Positions 1-16,033 of a DNA stretch of 64,000 bases are shown here, piece by piece. The stretch is from Setaria digitata (Eukaryota > Nematoda > Chromadorea > Rhabditida > Setariidae): positions 62,001 to 126,000 of the forward strand of contig RCAB01000107.1 of the NCBI GenBank assembly GCA_003640385.1. The letters are read 5' to 3'. The position numbers were made by a program, and so were the translations under genes. Under the pieces are notes generated by a model that searched no databases, had not been told where the DNA came from, and worked only from the letters and a program-made list of their open reading frames with translations. Position 1 is the first letter of the stretch. Each line of letters opens with the position of its first letter.

Positions 1-419
1 AAGAGGAAGAATATCCCTGAGAACACACTCAGTGGAAAATGTTCGAAATATTGGTAGCTAAAGTTGGTGATTATTTGATTACTATGATGCCACTTTATTG
101 TTGGAACAAACAAAGTAAATCGGCTATAGATAGGTTAAAGTAATTGAACTTATATTATTTAGGGAAGAAAAGCATCTGATCAAACGATTAGTGATTAACA
201 CGGTCGTAGAGTTCGAACTATTACCGTTTGAATCAGATGGATATTTTAGGTTTTCAATGTTCAACATTTTTCCCTTTTCAATTTTTTTATTCTTTAAAAA
301 TGCTCCGAGTTCAGTTATAACATTCACACGAATCTACCATACGTAACATATATGGTCTTAAAAAAGCGATAACATGTTGAATAAAAAATCAAATAATAAT
401 ATAAATGAAGACCAAAATG
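1..419. other. Intergenic, downstream of EARS2
   Basis: AT-rich sequence following the EARS2 stop codon. A 67-codon minus-strand frame at 124-327 has no recognisable family and low-complexity Ser/Asn/Leu content. I see no convincing gene here; it probably holds the EARS2 3' untranslated region. Confidence 0.5.
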
Positions 420-3321
<2,902 letters not shown>

Positions 3322-3330
3322 TCACAATGC

Positions 3331-3369
3331 TCACAGTAGATTCACATTTTTCGACACTCTTCTCATCAT
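3331..3369 (-). promoter_or_regulatory. Upstream ORF at probable trans-splice site of EARS2
   Basis: On the minus strand a TTTTCAG acceptor (3370-3376) is followed directly by ATGATG. This opens a 13-codon frame (MMRRVSKNVNLL, then TGA) that ends 24 bases before the EARS2 start codon. If the leader is trans-spliced here, this uORF would precede the main frame. The acceptor is seen in the sequence; the leader addition is inferred. Confidence 0.45.
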
Positions 3370-3376
3370 CTGAAAA

Positions 3377-4573
3377 TGAAATGATAGAAGAAAATAAAGT
3401 ACTGACATTATTGCATATCATTAGAAAGAGTTGAAATTTTTCAAAATACAAATAAAATATATGTTACAAAAAGTACCAAATGATAAGTGGAAATGAAATA
3501 AATTAATTTCCACTTTAGGAGAACCAAAATCTTCGAAATTCCACTTTATATATATATATATATATATATTTTCTAATATTCCGTTATTGCTTAAGAATGA
3601 TTCCCACTTTTCTTGTCTTTTGGTTAATATATCTTCAACTTAATTATTGATCGTAATCTCAGCTAAATGTTAGTATAATGCACCAAGTTTACTTGAACTA
3701 TGTACTTGACCTTCCGCTTCCTAATTTACCAAAATAGAAAGTCAATCTGAAACTTTTATTTAGAGTGTTTTAATCAAATTATTCATGCCAGGTTAAGGTT
3801 TAAAAATAGAGTGGTGGTGTGACAAATATGCGCAAACAAAGAAGCATTTAATCGAATGTACGGATTTTTGCCTTAACTGGGAAAAAAAATCTGTATTAAA
3901 GGGAGGGGATGTGATCACAAGAACGATGGGAGGAATGGACTCCAAATTAAAACTACCAAAAAAAAAAAAAAAAAGGAAAGGAAAATCTTTACATATGGCA
4001 GAACAGTGATTGAGGTAGGATTAAATATTAGTGGGAAGTGGATGGGATCAACCAGATATACCAATTATCTATAAAATTAATAAATTAAAAGGCAGGTAGC
4101 AAACTATGTTGGTTTTAATGCTTTATTGGCGTAAACGCAAGGTGAATACCATCTGAAATTAAGTTCATATTGAAAAACAAATGAGAATGAAGAGAATTGC
4201 ATCTATGGAGATACTGAGTGTTTTATTATTAATGAAATTACTGTAGATATGTTTCATATATACTAGATAATGTTAAAATCAATTAAATTTTCGCATTACG
4301 AACAATTTTAAAGCTATTATGTAAAATAAGTAGTGTAACTGAGCAGCTTAATTATATCAAAAAATTTTAATGTTATTTCATTATTTCAGTTTCAGTCCCC
4401 ACGGTTCAATATCCAAATTATCCTTAAATTCTCGAACTTTTATATAGTGCTTTACATATTTTATTTTCCTTTCATACTTTTTCCAAAGACCAACAATATA
4501 TAAGCGGAAACACAAGCAAAACGAATAAAAAACTGCATTCACAACGAAACAGTGTTTACTCGGATTGAACTGA
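3377..4573. other. Spacer between PTDSS and EARS2
   Basis: About 1.2 kb between two genes on the same strand. It contains a short TA run near 3546-3570 and a poly(A) stretch near 3959-3975. No coding exon was recognised. The spacing is compatible with an operon but does not prove one. Confidence 0.5.
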
Positions 4574-7500
4574 TCACGTGAAATCCGACTCAGCTATGTT
4601 CAATCGTTTCCGACGTGCTTTCACCTCATCTGTGAGTGCGCCAAGGTTTTCATGGCTAGAATCAAGATAGCAATCCCGTAAACAGCCGTTTATATTTACT
4701 TTTTTTGTTTTCTGCAACAAAGAGTACATTTACCAGTGACCAATAATTTTAACGATAAAAGAAAATTGTTGAACGTGCTATTTTATTTTATGTCTAAATT
4801 CTGAAATAAATATTCAGTACTATATTAATCTCACAAAGAGTGGCGAGAAAGTTAGATTGAAAAGTTCTAAGGAAGTGTATTAAGAATTAAATTCGCTGCG
4901 AAAGCGAAGTCTTCATGGGATTGAAAACTGCATTTCATGAAAAATTTCAACACCGGCAGAACATGAAACTCAATTCAATTAAGATTTATCAGCAATAAAT
5001 CTTAGAAAAATTATACTGAACAATAAAGTTATAAAACTAACAGTGAAAGTTTTAACCCACCAAACCGACATCCAAACAGAAACAAATGTACCAACAGCCT
5101 AAAATTTCATCTTGTTTCTTTGATTATTTCCAAAGAAAAAATAATTCGAGAAAAATAATGTCACAGTAACTTACCACTCTTAATAATAACTTGAACTAGT
5201 TAATTAAAACAAACCATGAAACAGATCCATGAGACGATCAACGTCAATTTGACACGAGGAAGTTGTGGCCGCCCAAACCTGATGCAAATTGCTGCTTCTA
5301 GAGTACAAATCGCTACATACACCCAACTTTGCATGCCCATACGCTTGATCCGTGGATCGGTGGCAAATAAATAAAATTGCCTTATCGTTGGCGCTGATAT
5401 GAAGGCGACTAAAACGATCCTTGAAAATACTAATGGATGCGATGTATCCACAGCAAATATATGCTTCAGAAAGAATGTATTTAACTCGGTTATCTGAAAA
5501 CCAAATTCCATAAAAAAGTTTTCAGCAGATCGTAAAGTTTCCAAACAAAAAAATCTTTTAGTCATGCAGTGAAACATACCAGCCAGATCAAGACAAATCC
5601 ATAAATTGCCAACGTTCTTCTCAGGGCAAAGTTATTGTACCAGTCTACTTTCATCCAGCTTTCAGGAGTAAACTGAAGCACAGCACGCTTAAATTTGCCT
5701 CGCGTCGTCTTAATGTCCCTGAAAACTGATCTAAATCGAATCAATTTAATGCAAATAAATGTCAAAATAAAAATAACAGCCCTTTAATATGTTATCCGAA
5801 TTTGTTCAGCAAAAAATATTTTTCAATGCAGGATAAATGCATATTTTTAGTGAATAAATTGAGTAAGATACTTAATGCTTTCCCAATGGAACTGTCGCAT
5901 TTCAAAAAAACGTGACAGCCATATTCCAAACCATATGCCCAGCCCATTACATATCAAAATATCCAAAATAATCGCATCCCACCAACATTCTTGAAAGTTC
6001 GGTAATAAATGAGCAAAAAAGACCTAAAAAATGTATTTAAACTAATATCTCTAACTAAAGTAATAAAATCGAAAAACCGCATTAGACGTTATCCATAGCA
6101 ATTCAAAAAAAAAAAAAAAAAAAAAACCTCTGTTAATTCCCAAGCAATACTGATATACCAACATATGATAGAATGGCGTATAAGTACAGCTTTCATTGCC
6201 CAACCAACAAAATGACCAAGGGCAAATATATCCATATATCCCCATAATCTCTCCAGCGTGATATCAGAACAGTTAACAGCATAAGCCTGAACGAAATTGA
6301 GAATTATAAACAACTCTACTAACGATATCGACAACAAAAGTTCACGAAACATATTCTATATATTTGGCTAAAAAATAAAAGGATAAGAAAAATTAATGGA
6401 ATGGAACAAATAAAATGTCATCACTGACCAATTTTCATTGGAAAAATTCTAGTGCGATTCGATGTAGAGCAAAACTTACTTTTTCATCTAATTTTTCCTT
6501 ACTTAAGCCTTGCGGATCAAGCCATTTCAGCACATCTTTTATATCGCGAAAGTTTTGAAAAAGTGCAAACTGAAGCATTAGTATATATAAGACACTCATA
6601 CCAAAGATAATACGCCAGAAGACTGGATGTGGTCGGATAAATGGACCTGAAATTATTCACAAAAAAAAAAAAAAAACTGCTGATAACATCAGCAAATAAA
6701 TAAAAGAAAAAGGAAAAATTGGTAATCACTGGTAATTTCGGTGGTCAAAATTCAATTTACCATTTGGAAAAGTGAGACCGCTGACAACGAGAAATAAAAC
6801 AACTGCAGCAGTAATACCGGCATACACATTATTGCCTGAACGGGCATCATTTCTGCAATGTTCAATGTCCGTCATTTGTTCAGTTCTAGTCTTGCGAAAG
6901 CTAATATATTTCCTTGTTATTCTCATTACATATAAACATTGATTATAGACGGAAATGACCTAACTTATTACTTAATAGTCGGTATCCAACTGCAAGTATT
7001 GAAAATTAACACTTTTTCGATAATACACTAGAGTTCTTATTAGTAAAACCATCCTGGTAACTAAACCAAGTAGGAACAGCAAGTGATATGAGGCGCTATT
7101 GAGGATAAGATAAGATAATGCTAATGTACAAGTACATATTGTGTAAAAAAGCCACTCAAGGTAATATAAAATAAAGTGAAAGTATATTACCTGCTAAATG
7201 CAGGAACAACAAGCAATATACAAATGATAACAAGTACTGTAACCGTACGCGGCTTATAAAAAAATTCTAGCGTAACGTCGTTTACAACACGTTCATTGAT
7301 AAGTCGATAATGTATTCGTTCTAGCTCACGTTTCGTAAATTTCTGACGCTTTTTAGTACTGAAAATAATTAAGCACTATGTTATCATATGTGCATTATCA
7401 AAGTATCGAAAAAAGATTACCAAATAATTGTGCAGTATATGTCAGTGATGCTATAAATAATATTAATACTTAAATCTATTGCAATATGTTAGATCTTTGC

Positions 7501-8027
7501 ACATTCTTGCTAATTGAGTAGTAGTAGCAATTAAATCAATTTATACGAACAGGTAACCATCACAATTAATGATATGAAAGTAGTATGTGGACATTGTGTT
7601 TCTATAACAACAATTAAATATTTTTGATGAAAGTAGTGAAATCTGACATCAGCTAAAATGAAAAAAAAAGAAAAAATAACATCTTTGTTAAATAATAACT
7701 GTACAGAACACATGTACTAAATACTGTAGCACTGAGGGAGTATCAATAAGAACTGTAACCAGTCTATAACAATTAACATATTTATCTTGATGTAACTATG
7801 CATGTTATATTAAGATTAGTAAAGAAACTATCAGTGATAACCAACATGATCGATGTGTCACTATCATCACCAGGATTTTCGATATCATCAAAGGGTTCTG
7901 ATAAAAACTTCGCTGAATTCCTCGGTACATCCAAACAGTATCCCTCCTCTTTATCATCTTGCGATAGAGAATGAAATGTACTTATGGTGCCATCGCCATC
8001 ACTTTTTAATCGTCTTCGTCGTATCAT
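4574..8027 (-). CDS. PTDSS1: Phosphatidylserine synthase (PTDSS family)
   Basis: Integral ER membrane enzyme that exchanges the head group of an existing phospholipid for serine. Ten exons fit: 8027-~7840, 7358-7191, 6852-6761, 6646-6480, 6355-6128, 6023-5872, 5718-5580, 5493-5215, 5098-5057 and 4711-4574. Family landmarks in order are [96 protein letters not shown] and [13 protein letters not shown], with many hydrophobic membrane spans. Exon 9 is only 42 nt ([14 protein letters not shown]) and keeps frame exactly. The start is the ATG at 8027, because the longer frame to 8069 adds residues unlike the family. An ATTCTAG acceptor lies about 50 bases upstream, so trans-splicing is plausible. 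Whether it corresponds to PTDSS1 or PTDSS2 of vertebrates is not settled; nematode PSSY-1 is the closest family idea. Confidence 0.93.
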
Positions 8028-8079
8028 CCCTAACACGTCATCGGTACGGCTCGCATAAAAATAGAACAAACTGATCTAG

Positions 8080-11000
8080 AATAATGTAAGTTTTTGAGGT
8101 TATCAAAGGTATCACGTCTCTCATTCTTGTTCAAAATATGATAACATGATAAATTCGATCTCAAAATATGCAAAACATTTACAAATAAATAAATTTTAAA
8201 CCCTCAAAGGATGAATACTTCGGAAACTAAAAGACAGAAACGAATAATAAATGGATTCCATGAAGTAGTTCGAAAAATCATTCTAAACTGACTAAAAGCT
8301 AAAAACGAAAAAGCAGCAACAGATCTGAAAAAGCAATGAAGCAGGCGCAAATTATAGCGAATAATGAGATAAATGAAGAAATACGTGAAAATCTTCCGAA
8401 AATATACAATCCTTTGGAGACGAAAAAATGTAAATAAAATAATCATTGCTTTCATTTTTTAAAATTTAAATTTTTAAATCAGACAGTGCCAAGAACAAAA
8501 AAATTCCAGAGTAATAGAGTTTGCAAGTTATGCAACCGTTTCCTAGATGCCACCAAGTAACAGAAAATCCTTCTTTTCGTGCATTTTAAGAGAGATGGTT
8601 ATGCTGCAAGGTCGAGTTCTAAATAATTTCAAAAATTAATTAACTAATTACCAAAGTATGTACAAGTTTTTTCTCACATACTAGACTGCGTGTAATTATT
8701 TACACATTAATGGAATTGTACGTCTTACTTTGGAAGTTAACAAGTTAAGAAAATTTCAAGTTAACATTTGAGAAATTCGACTTATCATATCACTCACTGA
8801 TTATCTTTTCTCTTTTCAATTGCTAATCCAACGACTGTTTTCTGCCTAGCTCTCTGATCATATTGAATAAATTTATTCATATTTTTCTCTCATGCAAATG
8901 ACTTGTTGTGTTTATCGTAATACTTATCATGTTTTGCCCACTTTGCATATGTTTTAAAATAATGAAATATCATATATACGTAGGGAACTGGCTAAATTTC
9001 ATTAATAATAGCCAACATTTATGAAATAGTCTTTCTTTCTTTTGCGGGGAAATTTCAGATTTTCATCTTAGAATTCTTTAAAAATTTTCGAGTTTTTTTT
9101 TTTTTCTCATCTATTACCTTCTCTCTCTCTCTCTCTTGCTGTGATTTCTTTGCTTCGGTAAAACTATATATTTCTATGGATATAACAGAATATTGGACAT
9201 TAGATAGATGAAAAAGTAACAAATAAAAAAAAGGATAAGAAATTGAAAAGAATTTGGAATTATTTTATATACGAAAGAAAAAGATTCAGAAACGACAAGC
9301 CTAATTATGAATGTTAATTTCACTCATATGAACAGATTGAGAAAAAGGAAAATTCGAAAACCGATGAAATGATACAGAAATCCTTCATATTACTGTTAAA
9401 ATTAACAACTTTTAAATTTCCTTTTGTTTACACATCAAAGTAAATATTACTTTTAACTTTGTAGCACTTTAATAGTAGGGAAATTATTTTTCGCGAAGTT
9501 ATCGCAGTACTAAAGTTCTTTTTGTGAAATTAAAAGTCAGAAAAGAGAAATTTTGTATATCAGTGGGAGAATTTATCAGTGTGAAAAATTATCAGTGTGG
9601 AAACTAATTGCATAACTTATATTTTTTTTCTTTAATACTGATATAAATTTGAAATGGATTTTTTGGCGAAGATTCCTAAGTAAAAACATTTTATAATTGA
9701 TATTCATTAAAAAAAAAAAAAAGTTTGTAACAACGAATTTGCAAATGTAACAAAAATTGAACAATATGCATATATTTTTCTAATATGCTTGGGAAAAAAA
9801 AAAATTAATTTGTTAGAAAAAGCTTAGATCAGAAAGAAATTTGGAAAGTTTAGAATAAAAAAGGAAACTACATGAAAATTACCAGATATTTTATCTAATT
9901 TATTACTTATAAATTATTAAAATGCTGAAAGATGAGCAAAAGAAGGAAGAAAGAAACCTCTCAGATTTCTACCTTAAAAGACAGCACTAAGCATGGTTTA
10001 TTTTTGAGAATTTTTCAAAACCTAATTAATTAAAAGCTATGTCTAAAAACAAAAAAAAAAAAGAGTTTCTATCTAATATTCACAATGACTAACCTTTACT
10101 TGTCAAGATCGAAAAAATAAATAAAAAGTTAGTTTAATAAAATACTAAAATAAACTTCTTCTACTATCTCCGAATAAAATATTTGAAACAGTAAAAAAAA
10201 AAAAAAAAAATTAGAGCTACTGAAATTGGCTTTCTTAAATTTCTAAAATAATGCAAAATATTAAAGAAATTATAAAACAAAACCTAAACTTCTTCCTCAT
10301 TATTGCAAGGCGCAGGGCAAGAATTCTCATACTGGAATTAAAATATTTCGAAATTAAAATTTTTCTCCGCTTCCTCTTTTTCTTTTTCCTTTTAAATATT
10401 TTTTATTTTTCCTTTTCTCTTCTTTTTACTTTGTTTTCCATCTTTTTTTTCTTTACATACATCTCCTTTTCTTTTTTTATTTACCTATTTGTTTTCCATT
10501 TCCGAATTTTTATTATTTTGTTTATTTCATTTATTATTTTTATTTATTTACGTCTTATTTTGCCTACAAAAAAAATATTTCATCGGAGAGTAGAAAACCA
10601 GCTTGGCTGTAAGGAAGGCCAGATTTAGTCGTAAATTTTCATCTGGTCTAAAAGTAATCTGCTAATTCTGGAAAATACAATATCTTCTTTGCAAAAATTT
10701 TGTCCGTTATGGGAAGTAATAGAAATTTATTCTATCAGTTGGTGTCCGAAAATGAAGTATGGCAAACTTAGTCTTGATAAGAGATATTCGTTCTCGATCG
10801 GATATCAGTATTTTCTTCTTTTAGGTGCATATCAAATAAATCCGGATAGCAGGTAGAGATAATTCGGCAGTAAGACTGATGTCTGGAAATTTATGGCCAA
10901 GAAATACACTAATTTTTAAATTTAGACAAGCAGTAATTCAAAAATTCTACCATTATATTCTTGTATAATCTTACGAAGTAGATTCGCCTGGTAGTCTCAA

Positions 11001-11185
11001 GCAAATAGTGCGCATTAAAATTTAATTAATCATAATTATTGCAATGTTATCTGTTTAAGCTTACACTACACTGATAGAATTGAATTTAGGAGTATATAAT
11101 TTTTGAAATTAAATTTAAGATAAAAGATAGCAGAGAGAGGAATGCTTTAAATGAAGATTGATCTTGGCAGCGCATAAATATAGAC
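8080..11185. other. AT-rich intergenic region, no gene seen
   Basis: Low-complexity sequence between divergent genes, with a CT repeat near 9119-9136 and several A/T homopolymers (for example 9705-9722 and 10193-10210). Open frames at 8204-8455 (minus) and 10251-10628 (plus, almost all Phe/Ile/Leu from T-rich DNA) look like composition artefacts. Confidence 0.6.
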
Positions 11186-11641
11186 TTAAGAGTGAAAACG
11201 AAAAAAAAAAAAAATGTCTTGGAACTTCAATTTCACACTCTCGTCATTCCGAAGATTGCCTATAACGGTGTACAACTCTACCTGAGGTGTTCTTTCTTTT
11301 TCCTTTTTCGCAAACTCTTCAATATTTGCTGCGGTTTCTGCATGACCGGAATCCGATTTCCGATCATCCTTGTGCAACTAAAACATTTCAGCTTAATTTA
11401 TCATGTATGGGAAATTTTCAGTAATGAATAAAATTTACAAAACGAATTCGTTCATCGTTCTTTCCGATTTCTCAATAGCACTCATTTCCTTGGTACCACT
11501 GATGTCGCAGGATATTCCATGTCACAAGGATCCAGTCTACTTCGACGAGCATTTTTCGGCTTTTTTGAAATTGTCATCTTTCAGAGAAGGAAGCGCAGGA
11601 ATTCCTTTTGTCTTTTCTACGCCAGAAGTACCACTTTTCAT
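11186..11641 (-). CDS. Candidate Lys/Glu-rich small gene, unrecognised
   Basis: Three minus-strand segments chain in frame through plausible introns. 11641-11547 encodes KTKGIPALPSLKDDNFKKAE. 11498-11454 encodes GTKEMSAIEKSERTMNEF. 11377-11186 begins after a clear TGTTTTAG acceptor with LHKDDRKSDSGHAETAANIE and ends at TAA. Composition is rich in Lys, Glu and Ser, suggesting a disordered protein, and codon use looks protein-like compared with the surrounding T-rich DNA. The first intron would be only about 48 bases. The start is unclear: an ATGGCCAAGAAGAAAGAA stretch just upstream is one base out of frame, so a frameshift or sequence error is possible. No family recognised. Confidence 0.3.
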
Positions 11642-11819
11642 TCTTTCTTCTTGGCCATTTTGCTCTCCTCTCCTTCATGCTAGCCAACAGTACATCACCA
11701 TGCTGAAGAAATTTTTGAAATTTCAAATTAAATCAAATTAAAATTTCAGTGATAAAACAAAGTTCATACAATGTTATATGTTAAAGTGAAAATTTTCCTT
11801 TGGCGAAGCCTACAAAGCA

Positions 11820-12009
11820 CTACGCAAGTTTGCTCTCGAAATGTTCAAGAACAGTCAGAGCAGAATTTAAAAAATTGGAAAGTTCATTAAACTGCCATAA
11901 AATGTCAACGCTATCACAACAGTAATGCTTCAAAAAGTTTTTGTTGACCAATTTCTTTGCAATATATTCTTGCAATTTTCTCCAGAAATAATTAATTTTT
12001 TCATTTAAC
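11820..12009 (-). CDS. Candidate exon, helical, unrecognised
   Basis: A TTTTTTTTAG acceptor on the minus strand opens a frame beginning LNEKINYFWRKLQEYIAKKL and running to FNELSNFLNSALTVLEHFES, ending at TAG or at a GTAGTG donor. The residue mix suggests an amphipathic or coiled helix. It could belong with the 11.2-11.6 kb segments, but the phases I tried did not join cleanly. No family recognised. Confidence 0.3.
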
Positions 12010-12515
12010 CTAAAAAAAATTTCAGTATCCAATCTCTTCCAATTTATCGTTAAAAATTATTCGAATTCAAATTATTTCTAAAAATCTAAATTAAATTCTA
12101 AACTATTTCCAATGCAAAATCATTTACTGTGAAAATAATGATATATTTTATTTTTAGGAAAAATTAATATTTTCAAAAAAAGGAAATAGAAATGATAATA
12201 CATTATTGAAAACAATTAAAAAAATTAAAAATATTAGAATATTAAAAAATAATAATGTTCACTTTTCAATCTAAAGAATTTCAATTCTTCCTCTTTTTTC
12301 CAATTAAATTGTCATTTCTGTGGTCATGCTGACCAACACAGTTCATCTGAACATTGTACTTTCTTTCAACTCACTAAAATTTAATTTGCCAAAAATTTAA
12401 CCAAACTTGGAATTCTTGCAAATTTAGATATTTTTAATTATCCTTTAAAGAATTCTTTAACAAATGTGATATCATATTTCATAGGCAGAAAACGAATCAT
12501 TAATTATCACCATGT

Positions 12516-12766
12516 TTCGCAAAATCGTGCGCCCTAAATTTTGCATATAATCATCGAGAAAATCGAACGAGAATCGGCTAAAGTGAAGGTCGACCAAAAA
12601 CCATATGAATTAATTAATGAGCAGCAATTACTACTGTTCAATGAACCTTTCTTGACTTCATTCAAATTATTGTCTTTATTTTTTATTTGCACATAATAAG
12701 TAGCTACTGACTGCATAGGAACAGTGTCAACAGGCAATTCAATGAAATATTCAATGAACACTAGTA
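12516..12766 (-). CDS. Candidate exon pair, unrecognised
   Basis: Two minus-strand segments look protein-like: FIEYFIELPVDTVPM after a CTACTAG acceptor (about 12766-12715), and FSFDFLDDYMQNLGRTILRN after a CACTTTAG acceptor (about 12582-12516). They join in frame if a GTCAGT donor is used. They may be upstream exons of the 11.2-12.0 kb candidate gene. Evidence is only splice-site quality and composition. Confidence 0.22.
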
Positions 12767-12799
12767 GTGAAATAAACTTTTCGAAAATTTCCTCACATT

Positions 12800-13890
12800 T
12801 TCAAAAGCAAACTGTTTAAAAAATATTGAAAATTATTTATTCGTTTATTCATTTAATAACTCATAACTTAATTAATTTTAGTAATTCATTAATTAATAAT
12901 TTATTTGATTTAAGCTTGTTTAAAAATCGAATTTTCCAGTAAAAATTTGCTCTGAACCAGAGAATTTTAGTCAAAAAGAAATAAAAATGCTGCACAGAAC
13001 TGTACTGTAACGAATATCTTTTCTTTTTAGAGCCAAGAAATAAGCAAAGTACTAGTTTCTTAAAATACAAAATGATCTGTTTTATCATATCATATCAGCA
13101 CATATCATTATCATCTCATCTACGCGAACTGTTCAAATTAGCACCGAAAGTATGATCATTTACTACTGAAATAGTGAAATTCAATATCACTTTACTGGAT
13201 GTGCATATCAACATAATTTGTTCAATTATTTGCTGATTTCAACAAATCTCTTGCTATCTTCACCTTGCCCTAATTTTCAATCCACTTATATTTCAATTCG
13301 TTTTCAATTTTATTTCCCGCTGAAGATTTTATCTGTGATAATTTTATGATAATTATCACTACCCATAAGTAGCTGATTTTTTTTTTCCATTAAAATTTTC
13401 AATTCATTATCGTTACTGAAGTTGTTGTTATTGCTACAGTTATGTATTATTTCTGTCCTCCCCCTCTCAATTCTTTATTTTTTTTTTTTTTAATTATCCG
13501 TTTGATTGCTTTGATTAATGGAACTACTAAATTTCTATGATTGAGAGACCCATGTGGCTACTGTATAAGTTAATATTTTCTGTACTGGATTTTCTAGCTA
13601 CCCATAATTACATGCATGCTGTTATAAATTTCGCATTCATTACTTCAATTAAACTTCGGGAAAACTCTAAAAATTCGTAAATCCTATCGAGAAATTGAAT
13701 TGAATTAATTAAAAAGGCATGATGGAAGGATTTTAAAATTTCAATCAGTTTATTTCTTTTGGTAAAAGAAAACACGCATAAAAAACAAAACTCATTGAGG
13801 TTAAAATTTTGAATTTTTTCAATACGTTTGTTTATTTTTTTTTTCTTCCTTGGTTTTTGTTTGTTTATTTTTAAAAGTTTGAATTTATGA
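12800..13890. other. Intergenic, probable lipase upstream region
   Basis: AT-rich sequence with T homopolymers and no recognisable exon. It lies directly upstream of the lipase gene and may contain its promoter, but no specific element could be identified. Confidence 0.45.
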
Positions 13891-13900
13891 AAATTTCAGA
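13891..13900 (+). promoter_or_regulatory. Probable spliced-leader acceptor of lipase
   Basis: AAATTTCAG lies only four bases before the ATG at 13904. A nematode TTTCAG acceptor at this distance, with no upstream coding exon, is the usual arrangement for spliced-leader addition. Confidence 0.55.
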
Positions 13901-13903
13901 GTG

Positions 13904-16028
13904 ATGATCTTATATTTGATTCCATTATTCTTATTGTTATGTAATGAATATCATGGACAAGCGGAATTCACTGATCATTTCAACGATTTCTTGAGGAAGA
14001 AGTATGGACTTAAAATACAGCAAAATCTGGAAAGGCTTGATATGGGTCTTAATTTTTGGGGTAGTTTCGGTGGAAAATTGGATGAAAATGACCTCGTTAA
14101 AAGAAGAGTTAGTTTTGATTTTTTTCTTTTCTTTTTCCTTTCAATCGTTTCAATTTTTTGCCAGCTGTTTAAAATTTTAGCCTGTAATTTTTGTGCACGG
14201 AGCTCTTTCACGTGCTGCCGTATTCCTAAAACATCGCAATTATTTCATTTCCCGAGGCTATTCATGGTCGGAAATTTACGCTACAACGTACGGTGATGGC
14301 TTAAATTCAGCAATCTTCAACGGTGTTCATTGTAAATACGTGAAACAGGTGCAAAAATTTTAATTCTTATGCTAAGATGTCACATTATACAGGATGAATA
14401 TTTTTGTCGTTTCTAAACATTTATTAAAATAAATGAATTTTTTCCATTTCAATTCCATTACTTTAGCAATCTAGCTTTTTAGTTTTTTTTCTTTTTTTTT
14501 TTTTAAATTTCCTAAGAACTTAGTTATTAGTTTTTTTGTCTTCCTTAGGAAGTACATCTTCATATGATATCTAATGTGATTGCACATGTTTTTCGCAGAA
14601 AATCTAATAGAAAATGGAAAATGGTTCGACTTCACGACTAAGCCAGGCCCGCCTGTATGAGCCTTATTCGTCACCCATCAGACTAGATCGAAGATATTTT
14701 TATCTTGAATATATGATATTCTTGGACGACCCTGGTGGTAAGCTTTTCAGGATGGAGGCCTAAATAGTTCTATTGGAATTTGCATTCTTGATACAGTTGC
14801 TATGGGCAGGAGGAATTAAACATTTATATTTTGAATTTCAGATCCGTCAGATGTTATTAGCAGTGAATAATTACACTGGAAAGGCCGTCAATATTATCGC
14901 ACATTCTATGGGTTCCGCGGTTTCGAGGAAGGCCATTCTGGGCTCTATCTGCTTTGATACCGGTGAATTGCTTGGCTCTCCCTTAACCAAAATGGTGCAA
15001 CTTCTTTACATTCTTTCTTTTTGGAATAGAGCAAATGCAGAAACTTTTTCTTCCAGATCATTCCCTTCCCAAGAAGTCTACTTCCGCAGCATTTCTCTCA
15101 AGTAGTTTAGAGTTCTGCTTCAGAATTTTCAAAACCCTCTATAAGCTTCTTTTACGCTATCTGATCCATTGGATGGAAGAAGTTAATCGGTGAATATTTC
15201 AGAAAAGTATTTGCAGGTAAATACATTTATAACAGTCGGTGGTACAAATCACGGTCTACAAATATGTCCTTCAATTATACCTCTTTGCGGTAATATCTCA
15301 TCTGTACACTGCAATTCCACACTTATGGTGAGCAGAGAAAATTGCTATCACTACAGCAGTCATCCTTGTCTTGTTGATAAATTTCCTTTCAAGTGTTCTC
15401 AAAAATAGAATATTCGAATAAGTCGAGTATTTCATTAGACTAAAGTGTATTCATCAGCAGTATATCTCTGTTTATGTAATTCCAAAACTTCACTGTCATA
15501 TTTTACAGTGAGATAGTTAGTATGTTTTGGAGGGGTCTTTCAACTACAAACCAACAAGTTTCAATAGCACATAATCATGCAATGACTACATTTTTACGAA
15601 GATTAATGAAATTTCATTTTTTAAAATCTATTCAGTCACAATCATTGCAAATGCTGAATTTCCAATAGATTCCTGTAATTTCAAAGATTTGTCAAGATAC
15701 CAAAAAAAAAAACCTCTTGCAGAAAGAACTAAATACACAATCGCATCGCTTCGAAGGTCGCAGCTCTTACGACATCTACAGTCTAAGTGATTCGATTATT
15801 GGCCTCAACTGTTGCAATAAAAATTGCGGTGTACTACCTAATCATAATGAATCTTTTGAGGTCAGTGATCTAGACCATTTAGCACTTCTATCAGAAACTA
15901 TCACGCTACAGCTATCACTTCTAAAACAGACAGATGAACGAAATAATGGTAACAGTATTACTCGGATGGATGATGTCTATGCTGAAGATGATACTGTTCT
16001 TGATAATGATGATAGTAATGATACCTAA
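13904..16028 (+). CDS. Secreted class 2 triacylglycerol lipase
   Basis: Alpha/beta-hydrolase of the lipase class 2 family that is expanded in nematodes (the lips genes of C. elegans), expected to hydrolyse lipid esters outside the cell. Five exons fit in frame: 13904-14107, ~14182-14349, ~14842-14993, ~15217-15328 and ~15715-16028. The N-terminus MILYLIPLFLLLCNEYHGQA is a clear signal peptide. Exon 2 opens with PVIFVHGALSRAAVF, the oxyanion-hole strand. The nucleophile is in NIIAHSMGSAVSRKA (exon 3). TFITVGGTNHGLQ follows in exon 4. The last exon supplies the probable acid (IYSLSDSIIG) and the catalytic His (SDLDHLALL). The tail is rich in Asp and Asn. The frame starts at the ATG four bases after a TTTCAG; the preceding GTG is not used. 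The exact substrate cannot be told. Confidence 0.88.
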
Positions 16029-16033
16029 ATAAA
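16028..16033 (+). terminator. Poly(A) signal overlapping lipase stop codon
   Basis: The AATAAA begins on the last base of the lipase TAA stop codon, so the 3' untranslated region would be very short if this signal is used. Confidence 0.5.

Noticed and set aside
8204..8455. 83-codon hydrophobic minus frame
   Set aside because: No motif, no supporting splice sites, and not part of the PTDSS model.
10251..10628. 125-codon Phe/Ile/Leu-rich plus frame
   Set aside because: Produced by T-rich DNA; no splice logic and no family.
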